Of a DNA stretch of 64,000 bases, positions 44,403 to 58,107 are shown piece by piece. The DNA comes from Lycium barbarum. Taxonomy: Eukaryota; Streptophyta; Magnoliopsida; Solanales; Solanaceae. The translations under genes and the position numbers were made by a program. The stretch covers positions 65,690,884-65,754,883 of the forward strand of contig NC_083338.1 of NCBI RefSeq assembly GCF_019175385.1. The letters are read 5' to 3'. The first letter of the stretch is position 1. The number at the start of each line of letters is the position of its first letter. The notes beneath the pieces are model-generated. The model searched no databases, was not told the origin of the DNA, and saw only the letters and a program-made list of their open reading frames with translations.

Positions 44403-46629
44403 ACACTGAGAGGTCACACAGCATCTACAACCCACACGTATGCATCAACAAGCCTCTAACTGGAATACTGGAATCCTAGTAACGGGACAGGGCCCCGCCA
44501 TGCCCCATATCTTTACACAAAAGAATATACTAATGGGATGCACCTCCGGAGCAGTGGGGTGCTCCTGCGATACGCTGAATAAACTCCTAAGCATCTGCAC
44601 TGTCTCTCTGTCTACCTGTGGGCATGAACACAGCATCCATAAAAGAAAAGAACGTCAGTACGAATAATGTACTGAGTATGTAAGGCATATATTATAACAT
44701 AATAAGGAAATATATAAGGCATAGGAAGAATATATATAACTGTAACTGCTTGCCTCTTACGGAAGAATCATACATGCTCGCTTTTACCTTTGAAAAATAT
44801 CACATGTACATGTACAAGCTGTCTGAATCAAATACATCATTAGCCCGGGTCCAAGCTTTCCGCGTCCGGGTTAATCATGTCACCCCGCCCACTAGTGGTG
44901 CCTGCCCATGCCATATAGACATGGTGTAGTAAGCCGCCCGCCTTAGCGGTGCTTCCCAGCCATCCAGACACGGTGTAATCATCATATCATCACTATATTC
45001 CTAACATGAAACATGTATAAGAGCTCAAGTAAGAACTGTAACTCTATCGGAGTGTCGTAAGGTCGGGAACCTCCGATTACATTATGGAATAATCATCACT
45101 GCTTTGCTTCACCTGGGAAGAACTAATAACATGAGGTGGGGGCAACAACAAGAAGTAACGTCAATGAAATCACAAAGAGAGTAGAATTATCAACCTCGTG
45201 AAAGCCTCATTATCATAATCATTGTCATAGAACATATCTCGTCTCTATCTCATGAGAAGCCCTTAAGAACCTTTAACTTTCATCTTCAAGGATGTAAGAA
45301 GATCATGGGAATGTAGGGGAGAAATCACAATACAAGAGTCATGCCTTTTGAAAGAAGGGGACTAGCCTTACATACCTTTACGTCTCTCTAACTCTACCGA
45401 CTAAACGCTTCCGTCCAAGTTCACAATTCTACATTCAAGAGAATTCGTACTAGGATTAGATAATCAGAAATATGCTTGAAGCTAAGCTAAGCCGACTAAG
45501 GGCTAACGAAAATTGGGCAGCACTTCCTTTGTTTCTAAAACTTTCCCCATATAATATCACAACTCCCTAACATCAATAACAACATCCATACTATCATAGT
45601 CAATAAACTTTGTTAAGCTAGACATTATTTAATTCTCAAAATTCCCTCTCAAGTCATCCACAACCATAGTTATCACCCAACGTCGCATTCATTCACATAT
45701 AATGCTTCTTTAACATCCTTAATATCATTCATAACAAGATTCCGCCCCTAACATGTCAAGAACTATCATTCAAGTCAAGTCATTATTCAAGAATACCACT
45801 ATTTCCATATTTGAACTCCCTATTCCGCTTTCTTCCCCAATCCAAGTCATTCAACCATTCAATACTTTTATTAGTGTAAAATGAATATAAAACTTACCTT
45901 TGATGATATAAGAGTGGACCTTCGATGACAATACCTCACTTGGAGAAAACCCAACTTCAACACCAAAGAGATTCTTGGCTTCTAGCAACCCTAATGAGCA
46001 TCCATGCACTTAATTTCCTTTGATTATGGGTGTTTATCTTGATTGCTCTTGGATATGTGTTGGTATGATATATGGAATATTCTAGAGGTCTCATGAAGCA
46101 TGCCGAGAATGAGAAATAAGAAAAATGAATTTGGGGTCCTCTTTATATAAAAATTAAAAGCTGCCCGTTGGGTGTTATATAGACACTTATACGGTCCGTA
46201 TAAGTGACCCTATAAGACTTCCAGTGGAGGACACTTCTCTGGACAGGTAATATGGTCCCTTATACAGACCGTGTAAGTGGCCGTATAATTCACATTTTCC
46301 GAAGTTGATCTCGATGTTTCATTTGACATCCAATCCTTGTGGAACCTTCTTTAAACTTGTATTATAATTCATTAACCATCTACGGAGCATTATAGCTCTT
46401 CGTCCAGACGTCATTAAATCCACGCTAGTTCGATACTTGGCAAAACCTTTCCAAAACACGACTCATATTTTGCCTTCCTCGACGAACTTTCTTCTCTTGC
46501 TTCAAATTTCTTTGGAATCTTAATTAAAATCATTAAGTACCCCTTCCTACTTGTAAGGACATCATATACATCTTACCCTGCGCTAGTCTATTTACCGCAC
46601 AACTGCATAAAAATTTTCGAGGTGTAACA
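44403..46629 (-). repeat. 3' LTR of element H, end truncated
   Basis: It aligns with H's other LTR from about 54486 onward, so the terminal 200 bases are missing next to element C. It carries the ATACGG-type array (46175-46290), reduced relative to the other LTR, and TATATAAAG on the minus strand (46141-46149). Confidence 0.9.
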
Positions 46630-46664
46630 CTCTCCCCCCTTAAAAACATTCGTCCTCGAATGTT
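46630..46664 (-). other. Polypurine tract of element H with upstream hairpin
   Basis: On the minus strand, AACATTCG/CGAATGTT with AGGA loop (46645-46664) is followed by TTTTTAAGGGGGGAGAGTG up to the LTR. Confidence 0.85.
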
Positions 46665-46839
46665 AAGTTATCGGGAAGTCAACAGAAATTCCGCCAGAGG
46701 TTCCCCTGTAATATGGCACTACCATCCTATCACAACAACCCACAATAACATCGCCTCACAGGGCTACAACACAATGGCTATAAAGTATGGCCATGCATGA
46801 CCAGAAAGCATTAAAAAGAAAGCATTACATACCTTATGA

Positions 46840-49800
46840 TAATGGTGTCTCATCTTGAATCTCTCCCGGGGGTGGAAACAATTGCAGATATTTGGACTTC
46901 ATGTCTTCTTCCGCTTCCCAAGTCATTTCCTCACGGTTACTGTTTCTCCACAAGACCTTAACCGAGGCTACCTCTTTATTTCTAAGTTTTTGTACTTTCC
47001 TATCTAGTATGGCAATGGGTACCGCTTTATAAACCAACCTTTCGGTAAATTGAACATTATCCACTGGCACGATCCTAGATGGATCTCCAACACATTTGCG
47101 GAGCATCGACACATGGAAAACCGGATGAACTGGCTCAAGTTCTGAAGGTAAGTCCAGCTCATAAGCCACTTGGCCAACTTTGCGGGCAATCTTATAAGGC
47201 CTAATATATCAGGGACTAAACTTGCCCTTCTTGCTGAATCTCATTACACCTTTCATCGGCTACACTTTTAGGAATACCCAATCATTGATTTGAAATTCCA
47301 GGTTTCGTTGGCGATTATCTGCATAAGATTTTTGGCGAGTTTGGGCTATTAACAATCGGTCGCTGATAAGCTTGATTTTCACAACTGCTTGCTGAATCAA
47401 TTCTGGACCTATTAGTTGTGTCTCTCCGACTTCAAACCGTCCAATTGGCGATCTACATTTTCTTCCATGCAGAGCTTCACACGGAGCTATATAGATTCTA
47501 GAATGATAACTGTTGTTATAGGAAAATTCAATAGGTGGCAAATGGTCATCCCAACTACCTCTGAAGTATAGTATACATGCCCGCAACATGTCTTCCAAGG
47601 TCTAAATAGTGCGTTTGGCTTGCCCATCAGCTTGTTGATGAAATGTTGTGCTGAGGCTCACTTGAGTTCCCAAACCTTCTTGAAAGGACTTCCAGAATTT
47701 AGCATTAAATTGTGCTCCTCTATCTGTGATGATAGATACTGGGACACTACAAATTCACACTATCTCTTTAAGATATAATCTTGCATAATCTTCTGCTGAA
47801 TATGTAGTTCTGACTGGAAGAAAATGAGCTGAATTAGTGAGTCTGTCAACAACCACCCATATGGAGTCATACTTGCGCCGAGAACGAGATAAACCTACAA
47901 TGAAATCCATGTTAATCACTTCCCATTTCCAGGCTGGAATTTCTATGGCTTGTAGCAATCCTCCTGGCTTTTGATGCTCAATTTTAACTTGTTGGCAATT
48001 TAGACACTGAGCTACAAATTCTGCTATATCCTTCTTTATTCCATTCCACCAATACATTGACTTAAGATCATGGTACATCTTGATCTCTCCTGGGTGAATA
48101 GAGTATCGAGAATGATGAGCTTCTTCCAGAATCTGACGACGTAGTTCTGCTACATCTGGCACACACAGCCTGCCTCGATGCCTGAGAACTCCATTTATAG
48201 AAACTTTAAATGGAGACTTATCTTTGTCAGGAAATGATCTCTATAATGACTCAATTGGGGGCCTTCAAATTGGCGCTCTCTCACCTCCATATCCATGAAT
48301 TAAACAGCTGGGTTATGAACAACAACTCCTGCATTGCCTGAATCAATTAAACGAACTCCGAGGCCATCTAGCTGGTGGAGCTCACGAACTAATTATTTTT
48401 TCTCCAGTTAAATGTCACATAAACTGCCCATGGATTTGCTACTAAGAGCATCGGCCACCATATTTTCTTTTCCCGGATGATATAGTATACTCACATCATA
48501 GTCCTTCAATAGCTCTAACTACCACCTCTGCCGCAAATTTAACTCCTTCTACTTGAAAATATACTAAAGACTCTTATGATCTGTATAAATATCAACATGT
48601 AGACCATACAAGTAATGTCTCCATATCTTCAGTGCATGAATAACCGCAGCTAATTCAAGATAATGGGTCGGATAATTCTTCTCATGCTACCTCAATTGTC
48701 TGGAGGCATAGGCTATACCCTTCCCGTGCTGCATCAACACACAGCCCAATCCGACCCCGGAGGCATCACAATAAACAACATAACCTTCTGACCCTTCCGG
48801 AAGCGTTAGAACTGGAGCTGAAGTCAATCTATCTTTCAATTCCTGGAAACTATGTTCACAAGCATCAGTCAATTGATGTTTTGTCCATTTCTGAGTTAAC
48901 TTCGTCAATGGTGCTGAAATAGAACAAAACCCTTCCACAAACCATCTATAGTAACCTGCCAATCCGAGAAAGCTACGGACCTCTGTAGGTGTCGTAGGCC
49001 TCGGCCAAGTCTTCGTAGCCTCAATCTTTTGGGTATCCACGCGAATACCATCAGCTGAGATAATATGGCCCAAAAAATGATAGAATTTATCCAAAACTCA
49101 TATTTTGAAAACTTAGCATACAATTCATGAGTCCGAAGAATTCCAAGGATAGTACGTAGATGATCCGCGTGCTCTACTTCTAACCGAGAATATACTAGAA
49201 TATCGTCGATGAACACGATCACAAATAGATCTAGGAAAGGCCTGAATACATTATTCATCAGATTTATAAACAATGCTAGAGTGTTAGTCAACCCAAATGA
49301 CATCACCCGAAATTCATAGTGATCGTATCTAGTTCTGAAAGCCATTTTCGGAATGTCTTCCTCATTGACTCTCACTTGGTGATACCCCGATCTTAAATCG
49401 ATCTTTGAAAACCACTTGGCACCTTGCAATTGATCAAACAAATCGTCAATTCTCAGAAGTGGATATTTATTCTTGATTGCCACCTTGTTCAACTATCTAT
49501 AATCAATTCACATTCGTAAGGAGCCATCTTTCTTTATTACAAACAAGAAAGGTGCTCCCCATGGTGATGAACTAGGCCTAATAAATCCTTTCTCGAGAAA
49601 ATCTTTTAGTTGTGCCTTTACCTCTTCAATTCTGCAGGAGCCATTCTGTAAGGAGGTATAGATATAGGCTCGGTGTCCGGCAACACATAGATAGAAAAAT
49701 CAATTTCCTGTTCCGGGGAAAGACCTGGAAGTTCATCTAGAAATACATCCGAAAGCTCATTTACTATCGAAACGGATTGAAAAGTCGGCGGCTTTGCTTC

Positions 49801-50277
49801 GATGTCATGAACTCGAACTAGATGGTAAATATAGCCTTTAGCGATCATCTTCCTTGCCTTAAGATAGGAATTAAACCTACCTCTTGGGGATGCTGTGTTA
49901 CCCTTCCATTCAAGCATTGGTTCGCCCGGAAATTGGAACCGAACTATTTTCGTTCTACAATCCACATAAGCATAACAAGAGGCCAACCAATCTATGCCCA
50001 TAATCACATCAAAATCCAACATTTCTAGTTCAATCAAATCAGCTGTAGTCTGGCGGTTACATACCACAACCACACAATTTTTATATACTTGTCTAGCTAT
50101 TACTGGATCACCAATTGGAGTAGATACCTCGAAAGGTTTAATTAGCTCGGGTTTCACCCTAACACGACCAGCAATATAAGGAGTGATATAAGACAACGCA
50201 GAACACAGATCAATCAATGCATAAACATCATGAGAGAAAATGAATAGTATACCCGTAACCACGTCAGGGGAGGACAC
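46840..50277 (-). pseudogene. pol of element H: PR, RT, RNase H, INT, chromodomain
   Basis: Read on the minus strand. Protease lies near 50277-50000, with ALIDLCSALSY: the Asp stays but the D-S/T-G motif is D-L-C. RT lies near 49650-48950, with [15 protein letters not shown] and [10 protein letters not shown]. RNase H has [12 protein letters not shown] near 48750. A poorly conserved stretch follows at 48163-48686. Integrase has a zinc-binding segment at 48162-47960 (HHSRYSIHPG, CLNC), core parts with INMDFIVGLS and IWVVVDRLTNSAHF, and a C-terminus with DWVFLKV and FHVSMLRKC. The chromodomain ends it (VKVLWRNSNREEMTWEAEEDM). Several stops and frameshifts occur. Confidence 0.9.
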
Positions 50278-50289
50278 AAGATCCTGTCG

Positions 50290-51208
50290 TCAGGCTAAAG
50301 CATAAATACAGGACTGGGGGGCACCTGAACTGGATGCTACCCCTCTGCCCCTACCACGGCCAGCTGAGGCTTGGGGAGTCTGCCCTACGAGGCGCACGGA
50401 CGAAGAAGAGCCGGATGCTGATCCTGTAGGCTGGGCCCCAAATCTAACACCCATCGATGGAAAATCACGCATCATGTGCCCAACCTGACCATAGGAATAA
50501 CAAGTATCTGAGCCTTGGTGACAGGGACCGAATGTAATCTTCAACACTAACTGCATCGTAGGACTAGTGGTCTCCTCTGACTAGGATCTCCTCCAAACTG
50601 GGAACCTAAAACTCTCGAGATCTAGCCCTGTCCAGAATAAATGGGGCAATCAAATCTCCTACCCGCAAATTGAGGAGGTGCGCTAGTCGCAGACTGGCTT
50701 GAATATCTGGAATATGACGGCCTCTAACCCCCTCTGTACTCGCTACTAGCACCAACAGATCTGGCCCTCTTACTTTTCCATCTGTCTACATCACGCTCAC
50801 CTCATTGCGGCTGCTGCTGCTCTTCTAAATTTTGGGCATGGGCCTGGATACGAGACATGTCTATCCCCTCCTGCAATGAAGTTGTCAAGCAATTTTTGAA
50901 CAAATGTGGCCCTAAGCCACTCACAAATCAATGTACTCTGTCTCCCATATTGGCTACCATAGTCGGAGCATACCGGGCCAATGAAATAAAACAGAGACTA
51001 TACTCCCGAGCACTCATATTTCCTTGCTTTAGATTCAAAAACCTGTCAGCTTGGGCCCTTCGAACCTCGGGTGGCAAATAATGGCGGATGAAAGCATCTA
51101 CAAATTCCTGCCAAACCAGCTCTAACCCCCTCTGTACTCCCGTTCAACCCGCCTTCCTATCACAGTCTTTCCCTTCTGGGGGGTTGTTGCTTTCCTCTTT
51201 ACCGGCAT
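50290..51208 (-). pseudogene. gag of element H, internally deleted
   Basis: The start ATG (minus strand, 51208) follows TGATTTCAGCG and gives MPVKRKATTPQKGKTVIG. About 450 bases present in I are missing, and the frame jumps to LVWQEFVDAFIRHYLPPEVRRA. The junction holds a 20-base copy of sequence from further down the same gag (50722-50741 and 51120-51139). The zinc knuckle reads CYSYGQVGHMMRDF, with two of three Cys changed. It is not functional. Confidence 0.85.
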
Positions 51209-51342
51209 CGCTGAAATCATAACACACCATTACGGAAAAGGAAATCTTATAACATAGCTCTATCGCACGATCTATGAAGAAGAAAGATGGTCATTATTCC
51301 TAAATGCCCCGCAGCGTCTTGTTTATAAGTGTGGCGCGCTTC

Positions 51343-51347
51343 ACACC
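51343..51347 (+). repeat. Left target-site duplication of solo LTR G
   Basis: ACACC is repeated exactly at 54211-54215. Confidence 0.9.
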
Positions 51348-54210
51348 TGTTATATCCCGTATTTTGTACATTCGGATAATTCAAGATAATTGCGACAAGT
51401 TAAGGGCAAGACTGTATTTTGATCTTGTTTAACACACAAGTTGTTTATGAAATTATTGATGTGGAAATATTAAGTAAAGCTAGGGGTAAAAAGGGAATTT
51501 CGCAAGATGGCTCATGGAAATATTAAGGAAGGATAAGGGCAAACTTGGAATTTGGAAAATAATTTTTCATGAATTGCAAAAAAAAAAAAAAAAAAAAAAG
51601 TGGTCTTGATATAAAGACCATGTGGCCGTCCAAAATGAAGTGGGCCAAGGCCCACATGGGAGCCCAATATTAATAGATAAAAGATGATAAATAGAGCACA
51701 TTTTTCATTCTTCATCCTTAGAGTATTCAAGAAACTTGGAGAAGACCAAAACAAAAGGGCCATTCGGCCATAGTAGAGAAAAATTGAGCCCTCAATCTTG
51801 ATCACAAAAAAAATAATTTCTTCTAGCATTTCTACCAATTTGAAGGTCCTCTTTAACGTGGGATAATTGTTGGAGCAAGTAGACCACTCTTTGTTGCAAG
51901 ATCATAACCCTAGCCAAGTGAGAAGTTAAGGGAAAAAGGTAAGATTTAATCTTCTTTTCATATGTTATTGACGGTTGTGTATGTTGTAGTATGTAGAAAT
52001 GGGTGAAATTCAGGAAAATATGGATGTATGTTGTGGCCGTGTATATGTGTGTTTTGTAGGAATGATGAATCAATTATTTTATCTAGTGTTTTGGTAGTTG
52101 TTGTTGTGGATTCTACGTTGATAATGAAAGTTTGATGATTCTAGTTGAAGTTGTAAGTGTTGGAGAGTTGTTTTAGAAGCTAATGTGACTATAATATCAC
52201 TTCTTGTATTTATGAAAATAATGTTGCTAGCATGTGAATTGTTGGTATAGTTCATGAATTTGAAAGAAGCAAAGGTGTTGTTGTTGTTTTGTTGCATTTG
52301 GAAGGTTTCGGGTGGAATGGAGTTTTGGTTGGATTGTTTTAAATATTGTGCGGATTGTTTGAAATGTTTTTGAATCTTGTTTAAATGACTTCAGATTAGT
52401 ATTTGAGTATGCGAGCGTTGGTGTTGGTTTGATTGTATGTAGTTGAAGTGAATGTAAACGGAATGCCGTTGAATTATGTTAAAGCGGGTTACTAATGTTA
52501 GAATATGTTTTAAATTGATTGTTGATATTGTTGGAATAATTGTTGGTATGGTTGTTGATAAATTTGGCCGAGTTGAATTCTCGGGGTGGTTGTATTTATA
52601 GGGGAAATGCTGCCAAAATTTCTGTAGACAAGTGCTAGCTTAGGATTTAATACCTAAGTACTTGTAGCTAACGTTTGGTATGTAATGACGTTATTGTAGA
52701 TCTTGGGGAGCCCGAGACTTGAGTGGAGATTAGCTTAGGAGGCGAGCAAGGTATGTAAATCCTAACTTTTCTTTCTTTTGGCATGTCCTAGTTGCAAGTA
52801 AGCTATGATACGAGCCTCGGGGTAACTCCATTCTTAAGATCCGAGCATGCCGACAATTTTTATTCACTTCTTGATGTTAGTATTTCAAATATAGTCGAGC
52901 TATGGTTTTTTTGTGCCCTTTGTATGATTGGATAATAAATGTGTGTAAAGAATTTTATTCTTAAAAGTCTTATGTCGAATTATGCCTCTAACTTTCTTAG
53001 ACGAGCTCGGATCGCTCCAAAACATTCTTAGAGAGTTCTAAAGCGTATTATGGTTGTAACTTTCGTAGGCGGGCTCAGATTGGGTTGCTACTCATCCGTG
53101 GTCCCCGAGACTTACCTTCGTATAATTCTACCGACTTTTGAAAGGATTTCACATGATTATCGTCTTAATCTCAAGCGTCGATTAGTTTACTTATTTGTTG
53201 AGTCTAAAATAATAATGTTTTTAAATTGCATATAGTTTCTCATTACTCTGCTCGTGCATACTGTATTTACATCTTTCGCCGAGTCCCGGGCCGGTTTGTC
53301 TTCGTGCGCACTATGTTATATTCGGCAGTATGATGTGTTACGTTTTCCCGAGTCCCTCGCTACAAGGCTGGGTGCCGCTTATATACGGCGTTATGATGTG
53401 TTATGGCGTATGATGTGCTATGATGTTATGATGTGTTTCGGGGTTGTACGGAGATATGAAATCTTCTGGAGTATGATGTGTTGTGGCGCCAGCGTCGGAG
53501 TGGCGACCACATTCCTGAGCCCTATACATGATTTTGATACGCCTTATTTGTGTTTTAAAAGTAAGCATTTGGTATACTGATTTTGTACCTGTTTTTCCAT
53601 ACTTCTTATTTCAGTTATGGTTCTGAGTTTTGTCTTTCATGCTTTATATACTCAGTACATATTTCGTACTGACCACCTTTCTTCGGGGGCTGCGTTTCAT
53701 GCCCGCAGGTACAGACGCTCGTTCTGGTGACCCGACAGCTTAGTACACCTATTCTGCTGTTTTTGGAGCGCTCCTTTTGTCCTGGAGCCCACATTCTGGT
53801 ATAGACTCTTTCGTTGCATATATGTACGTATGTATATATTCAGGGGTACGGCGGGGCCCTGTCCCGTCATATAATTAGGTTGTCTGTATTAGAGGCCTGT
53901 AGACATACATGTGGGTTGTGGATAGCTATTGTTTGGTTATGCCTGTGTGCTTTATGTCTTAAGCGGTCCCATTTTCTATAACAGCCTTAACGGGATATAC
54001 GTATACCGGTATGTATATGTATTTTGGGGCGATGTGTTTTACGACAGCCTTGCCGGCTTTTGTGTGATATGTTTGTTTATATGCGACCGCTTGAGACGAT
54101 ATTTGACTTTCATATTTGGATAAGCCATTTGTATGCCAATTCTGGTTAGTGAGTGTGTATGGGTGCCCAGCTCGGGCATTAGTTACGGCCCACGGGGTTG
54201 GGTCGTGACA
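51348..54210 (+). mobile_element. Solo LTR G, plus strand
   Basis: One LTR of 2863 bp, TGTTATATCCCG to GGGTCGTGACA, with a perfect ACACC duplication and no internal region. It sits within H's leader hairpin. It has a 22-base A run (51578-51599) and twin hairpins from 53653. It belongs to the same broad family as the solo LTR at 36961. Confidence 0.9.
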
Positions 54211-54266
54211 ACACCCATAAACAAGACTCTACTGGACACGACTCGTAGATACACCCTAGGATGGAA

Positions 54267-54280
54267 CTGCTCTGATACCA
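54267..54280 (-). other. Primer-binding site of element H (initiator Met tRNA)
   Basis: The minus strand reads TGGTATCAGAGCAG, four bases after the LTR end. Confidence 0.95.
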
Positions 54281-54284
54281 CTTT

Positions 54285-56751
54285 TGTCGCGACCCAACTA
54301 GTGGGCCATGATGGGTACCCGAAGCTGACTACTGAGCACCACTCATCATGCTATCTACCATCCTGAACCTGGGCATACATCATTCTCAACGCAAGACTTA
54401 TCATGAGACGTTCTCCAAATACCTCCCAAAATATGTATATAGACATTAGCCCACTAGGCTACAAAAATGATATACAAAATATACACAGAGAGGTCGCATA
54501 GCATCTACAACCCACACGTATGCATCAACAAGCCTATAACTGGAATACTGGAATCCTAATAACGGGACAGGGCCACCTCATGCCCCATATATTTACACAA
54601 AAGAATATACCAACGGGCTGCACCTCCGGAGTAGTGGGGTGCCCCTCTGATATACTGAATAAGCTCCTAAGCATCTGCACCGTCTCCCTGTGTAACTGTG
54701 GGCATGAACAAAGTGTCCATAAAAGAAAAGGACGTCAGTACGAACAATGTATTTAGTATGTAAGGAATATATGATAACATAATAAGGAATTATAGAAGGC
54801 ATAGGAAGAATAGATAAATGTAACTGCGTGCCTCTTACGGCAGAATCATCCATGCTCGCTTCTATCTTTTACCTTTGAAACATATCACATATACATGCAT
54901 AAGTTGTCTGAATCAAATACATCATTAGCCTGCGTCCAAGCCTCCCATGTCCGGGGTAATCATGTCAAGTTGCCCACTAGTAGTGCCTGCCCATGCCATA
55001 TAGACATGGTGTAGTAAGCCGATCGCAGTAGCGGTGCTGCTCGGCCATCTAGGCACGGTGTAATCATATTATCATTACTATATTCCTAACATGAAACATG
55101 CATAAGAGCTCAAGTAAGAACTGTAACTCTATCGGAATGACGTAAGGTCAGAAACCTCTTATTACATTATAGAATAATCATCACTGCTATGCTTAACTTG
55201 GGAAGAACTAATAACATGAGGTGGGGGCAACAACAAGAAGTAACGTCAATGAAATCACAAAGAGAGTAGAATTATAAACCTTGTGAAAGCCTCATTATCA
55301 TAATCATTGTCATAGAACATATCTCATCTCTATCTCATGAGGAGCCCTTAAGAACCTTTAACTTTCATCTTCAGGGATGTAAGAAGATCATTGGATTGTA
55401 GGGGAAAAATCACAATACAAGAGTCTTTCCTTTTGAAAGAAGGAGACTAGCCTTACATACCTTTACGTCTCTCTAACTCTACTGACTAAACGCTTCCGTC
55501 CAAGTTCACGATTCTACATTCAAGAGAATTCATACTAGGATTAGATAATCAGAAATATGCTTGAAGCTAAGCTAAGCTGACTAAGGGCTAACGAAAATTG
55601 GGAAGCACTTCCTTTGTTTGTACAACATTCCCCATATAATATAACAACTGCCAAACATCAATAACAACATCCATAATATCATAGTCAATAAACTTTGTTA
55701 AGCTAGACATTATTTAATTCTCAAAATTCCCTCTAAAGTCATCCATAACCATAGTTATCACCTAACGTCGCATTCATTCACATGTAATGCTTCTTTAACA
55801 TCCTTAATATCATTCATAACAAGATTGCGCCTCTAACATGTCAAGAACTATGATTCAAGTCAAGTCACTATTCAAGAATACCGCTATTTCCGTATTTGAA
55901 CTCCCTATTCCACTTTCTTCCCCAATCCAAGTCATTCAACCATTCAATACACTTATTAGTGTAAAATGAATACAAAACTCACCATTGATGATATAAGAGT
56001 GGACCTTGGGTGACAATACCTCACTTGGAGAAAACCCAACTTCACCACCAAAGAGATTCTTGCCTTCTAGCAACCCTATGAGCATCCATACACTTAATTT
56101 CTTTTGATTATGGGTGTTTGACCTTTTATTTCTCTTGGATATGTGTTGGTATGATATATGGAATACTCTAGAGGTCTCATGAAGTGTGGAGAGAATAAGA
56201 AATAAGAAAAATGAATTTGGGGTCCTCCTTATATAAAAATTAAAAGCTGCCCGTTGGGTGTTTTATGGACACCTATACGGTCCGTATAACTTATACGGTC
56301 CTTATAAGTGACCGTATAATACTTCCAGTGGAGAAAACTTCTCTAGACAGGTTATACGGTCCCTTATACGAACCGTATAAGTTATACGGACCATATAAGT
56401 GGCCGTATAACTCACATTTTCCGAAGTTGATCCCGATGTTTCGTTTGTCATCCAATCCTTGTGGAACCTTCTTGACACTTGTATAATACATCAATAACCA
56501 TCTAAGGATCATTATAGCTCTTCCTCTAGACAGCATTAAATCCACGCTAGCTCGGTAGTTGGCAAAACCTTTCCAAAACACGACTCATACTTCGTCTTCC
56601 TGGACGAACTTTCTTCTCTTGATTCAAATCTCTTTGGAATCTTAATTAGAATCTTTAAGTACCCCTTCCTACTTATAAGGACATCACATACATCTTACCC
56701 TGCGTTATTCTATTTACCGCACAACGCCATAAATATTTTCGAGATGTAACA
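54285..56751 (-). repeat. 5' LTR of element H
   Basis: On the minus strand it runs TGTTACATCTCG...GGGTCGCGACA (2467 bp). It has the palindrome array and a TATATAAGG box (56227-56235). GAAAT follows at 56752 as the presumed target sequence; its partner is lost. Confidence 0.9.
56265..56412 (-). promoter_or_regulatory. ATACGG/CCGTAT palindrome array in the H 5' LTR
   Basis: About ten copies of ATACGG or CCGTAT occur, including ATACGGTCCGTAT at 56275-56287. On the minus strand the array ends about 30 bases before TATATAAGG, the same layout as in F. Both families also share a CACTGGA word inside the array. Confidence 0.65.
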
Positions 56752-58047
56752 GAAATAAAGGAAATGCCGCCCAATTTTAGTTAGCTCTTAGTCTCCTTAG
56801 CTTAGCCTTTAGCATGTTTCTAATGATCTAATGTAGTATGAATTCTCTTTAATGTAGAACTGTGAGCTTGGAAGGAAAACGCTTAGCCGTTAAGGAGATA
56901 TAAAGGTATGTAAAGCTAGTCCCCTTCTTTCAATGGCATGGATTCTATATTATGTTTTCTTTTCTATTTCCATGACCTCCTTACATCCCAAAAGTTGAAA
57001 GTTCACGATTCTTAAGAGCTTCTTATAAGATAGAGATGAGATATGTTAATGATAATGACGATGATAATGATCCTATTATGAGCTTGATAATCTTATCTAT
57101 ATGATTTCATTGATGTTATTTCTTTTGGATGCCTCACCTCATGATATTAGTTCCTTCAAGGTAAGGCATAGCGATGATGATTATTCCATAATATAATCGA
57201 AGGTTACCGACCTTATGTCACTGTGATAGAGTCATAGTTTTCACTTGGGTTCTCATGCATATTGTACACTATGTATATGTTTAATTACACCGTGCCTATT
57301 TGGCCGGGGCAGTCACCACTACAATGGGTGTAATGGGCAACTATGATGATGATTACACCATGCCTATATGGCCGGGCAGACACCACTAGTGGGCGACTTG
57401 ATATGTTTACCCCGGACGCGGGCTAATGATGATCACACCGTACTTATATGGTCGGGCAGTTTATATATGTATACATGATATGATGAGGTTTACTATTAAG
57501 AGTAGCATGCATGATTCTGCCTTAAGAGGCAATCAGTTACAGGTTATCCCTTCACTTTGTGTTCTCTCATTTCTATATTTTGTTGATATGCATGCCTTAC
57601 ATACTCAGTACATTGTTCGTACTGACGTTCCTTTTTTTTATGGATGCTGTGTTCATGCCCACAGGTAGACAGGGAGACGGACCGGACACCTAGGAGACTT
57701 ATCAGCAGTTCATGCCCAAATATTCTTTTGTGTATATATTTGGGGCATGGCGGGGTCCTGTACCGTCCTCATGATCTCAGTACTCCAGTTAGAGGCTCGT
57801 AGATACTTATGTGTGGGTTGTAGATACTAGGTGTCTTCTTCATTGTATATTTTGTACATCATTATTTTTCTAGCCTTATGGGCCTTTGTATGCACACATA
57901 TGTTTTGGGAAATAGTTCAAGATCGTTTTATGATAGGCTTGTGTTGAAAATGGTATATGCCCAAATTGGGTATGATAGATAGCATGACGAGTGGTGTTCG
58001 ATAGCCAGCTCCGGGTACCCGTCATGGCCCACTAGTTGGGTCATAAG
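56752..58047 (+). repeat. 5' LTR of element I, 3' part
   Basis: Begins mid-LTR because H inserted here. It carries the GGTATGTAAAGCTAGTCC block, GGCCGGGCAG repeats with CACCACTA words (57290-57450), twin hairpins from 57605, and ends GGGTCATAAGA, a decayed GGGTCGTGACA. Confidence 0.8.
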
Positions 58048-58052
58048 AAAAG

Positions 58053-58066
58053 TGGTATCAGAGCAG
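58053..58066 (+). other. Primer-binding site of element I (initiator Met tRNA)
   Basis: TGGTATCAGAGCAG, a few bases after the decayed LTR end. Confidence 0.95.
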
Positions 58067-58107
58067 TTCGTTCCTAGGGTGTGTCTATGAGCCGTGTCCA
58101 GTAGAGT

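Larger units (their letters stand above)
44403..56751 (-). mobile_element. Element H: decayed gag-pol element, minus strand
   Basis: It has both LTRs, polypurine tract, pol, gag, leader and primer-binding site in order on the minus strand. A solo LTR (G) splits its leader. Many stops and frameshifts make it inactive. Its 5' LTR ends at 56751 inside an LTR of element I. Confidence 0.9.

Noticed and set aside
51578..51599. A run of 22 A as a poly(A) tail of a retroposed gene or SINE
   Set aside because: It lies inside solo LTR G, with LTR sequence on both sides and no separate target duplication.
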